Of a stretch of 9,740 nucleotides of DNA, positions 8,933-9,740 are shown piece by piece. Within the stretch, counting starts at the first letter, position 1, and every line of letters starts with the position of its first letter. Origin of the DNA: an uncultured Verrucomicrobiota bacterium. Lineage in GTDB: Bacteria > Verrucomicrobiota > Kiritimatiellia > RFP12 > UBA3636. Below the pieces are notes generated by a model. The model made no database searches and was not told the DNA's origin. It worked only from the letters and a program-made list of their open reading frames with translations. Location: the NCBI GenBank assembly GCA_946534745.1, contig CAMNDA010000413.1, positions 1 through 9,740 on the forward strand. Direction: 5' to 3'. Position numbers and translations under genes: made by a program.

Positions 8933-9740
8933 ATGAAAACGGTTCACGACAACAACGGCGCTTCTTTTCGGAAAATGAAGACAAGATCCGCGGGCGGCCT
9001 GCGGCGGCGGATCGCGGACGAAAAGCGCGGAATCCAGGAACTAACGTACGATCGATTGGTCGACCTTCTGGCGACGACTGGCGTGGACCACATCGCCTAC
9101 TACCACTATACCCGCTGGGACGCATTCCGGAAGATCATGGCTCCGGTCCGGTCGGGCCCCGCGAGAGGCCACCGGCTCTTCTTCCTGACCTCGGCCAAGA
9201 GGACGAACGACGGCCTCGAGGAGAAATGGGACGAAACCTACTTCATGGCGTGTTTCTCCCAGAGTCGGTACGAGGACGTCGCGATGTGGCTCAACTACGG
9301 CAAGCGGAAGCCCGACGCCGTCCGCTTCAAGATCACGCGGGACGCCTTCCTGCGGTGGGAGGAGAATCGGGCCGGACGCCGCGCGTACCTCGTGCGGGGC
9401 CGCCTTTCGAAACCGGAGTTCGACGACGTCACGGACGAGCTGGAATCCGTCCGCCTCTACGCCGTCGCCTACGTCATCCCGTCGCAGCACTGGGTGACGG
9501 AGGAGGACGGCGTGGGCGGCATCGTCCAGGACGGCAACGTCGAGCTCGGCCGCAAATTCTACAAGGTTTCCAAAGGGGTTGAAGGTGGAAAGTGGGTCGA
9601 CCGCGTCTACCGGGGAACGGACCTGCGGGACATCCTCCCGGTGTTCAAGAAGCGTGGCTGGGCCTACGAGCGCGAAATCCGCCTGGTCGCCAAGCTGAGG
9701 AAGCCGATCCCCGGATGCGAACGGATCGCCGGCGCCCTCG
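8933..9740 (+). CDS. DUF2971 domain protein, cut off by window end
   Basis: The frame opens at ATG 8933 and stays open for 269 codons to the window edge. DUF2971 features are visible in order: 'YYHYTRWDAFRKIM' (56-69; the family's YHYTs..al..Il), 'RLFFLTSAKRTND' (81-93; the l.ls....ND motif), 'YFMACFSQSRYEDVAMWLNYG' (103-123; the v.sFs.....MW..Yg motif) and 'FKKRGWAYEREIRLV' (238-252; the F...ew..E.E.Rlv motif near the C-terminus). Only a short tail should be missing. The biochemical role of DUF2971 is not settled; it often occurs in defence and mobile regions. The first 40 residues are basic and not part of the domain, and ATG 8975 (M15) is a possible later start. No Shine-Dalgarno is evident at either. 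It probably shares a transcript with the nuclease gene, 37 bp upstream. Its GC-rich codons resemble the host's more than the nuclease gene's do. Confidence 0.8.
   Translation, partial: MKTVHDNNGASFRKMKTRSAGGLRRRIADEKRGIQELTYDRLVDLLATTGVDHIAYYHYTRWDAFRKIMAPVRSGPARGHRLFFLTSAKRTNDGLEEKWDETYFMACFSQSRYEDVAMWLNYGKRKPDAVRFKITRDAFLRWEENRAGRRAYLVRGRLSKPEFDDVTDELESVRLYAVAYVIPSQHWVTEEDGVGGIVQDGNVELGRKFYKVSKGVEGGKWVDRVYRGTDLRDILPVFKKRGWAYEREIRLVAKLRKPIPGCERIAGAL

Overview
The window is high-GC bacterial DNA, and every gene I can support lies on the + strand. Third codon positions in most genes are almost all G or C. Three things hint at the PVC superphylum (Kiritimatiellota, Lentisphaerota, Verrucomicrobiota): tryptophan-rich 'W-x-x-LL-x-x-x-P' repeats at the end of the 821-residue protein, intergenic blocks of 8-9 bp-unit repeats, and A/C-rich leaders with little Shine-Dalgarno. 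This placement is a guess. Nothing in the window fixes the taxon.

Region 1 (1-1134) holds the 3' part of an unrecognised gene, a GC hairpin, a promoter, and a 94-residue hypothetical protein that appears to be translated from a leaderless mRNA. Region 2 (1135-6626) is the core. It encodes a short sigma-70 family factor, a DUF2828 protein (a TROVE/Ro60-like helical part plus a von Willebrand A domain with an intact metal site), and an 821-residue protein. I read the 821-residue protein as a second, very divergent TROVE-plus-vWA (Ro60-like) protein whose metal site is lost. Two promoter classes serve this region. TTGACATTTTC promoters precede the sigma gene and the 821-residue gene. GGGGTGAAAAC / CGGGTAGAATG promoters precede the DUF2828 gene and two small ORFs. 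Both Ro60-like genes have long, strongly foldable 5' leaders, and the gap between them can fold into a compact closed-stem element. This could be an RNP-type, RNA-surveillance locus with its own sigma factor, but that interpretation is inference.

Region 3 (6609-8118) is a gene-poor, decayed stretch. It has about five tandem 51-53 bp CTCTGCG repeats, inverted copies of the same motif (one forms the last codons of the 821-residue gene), and a 41-codon remnant of a septicolysin-like gene with its own promoter and a GNRA-loop terminator. It also carries a 3' fragment of a DUF4143-type ATPase gene and two other short-unit repeat families. Region 4 (8027-9740) has a promoter followed by two closely spaced genes. 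One encodes a DUF3883-like PD-(D/E)XK endonuclease-fold protein with visibly lower GC. The other encodes a DUF2971 protein cut off by the window end. This pair looks like a small imported defence-type cassette.
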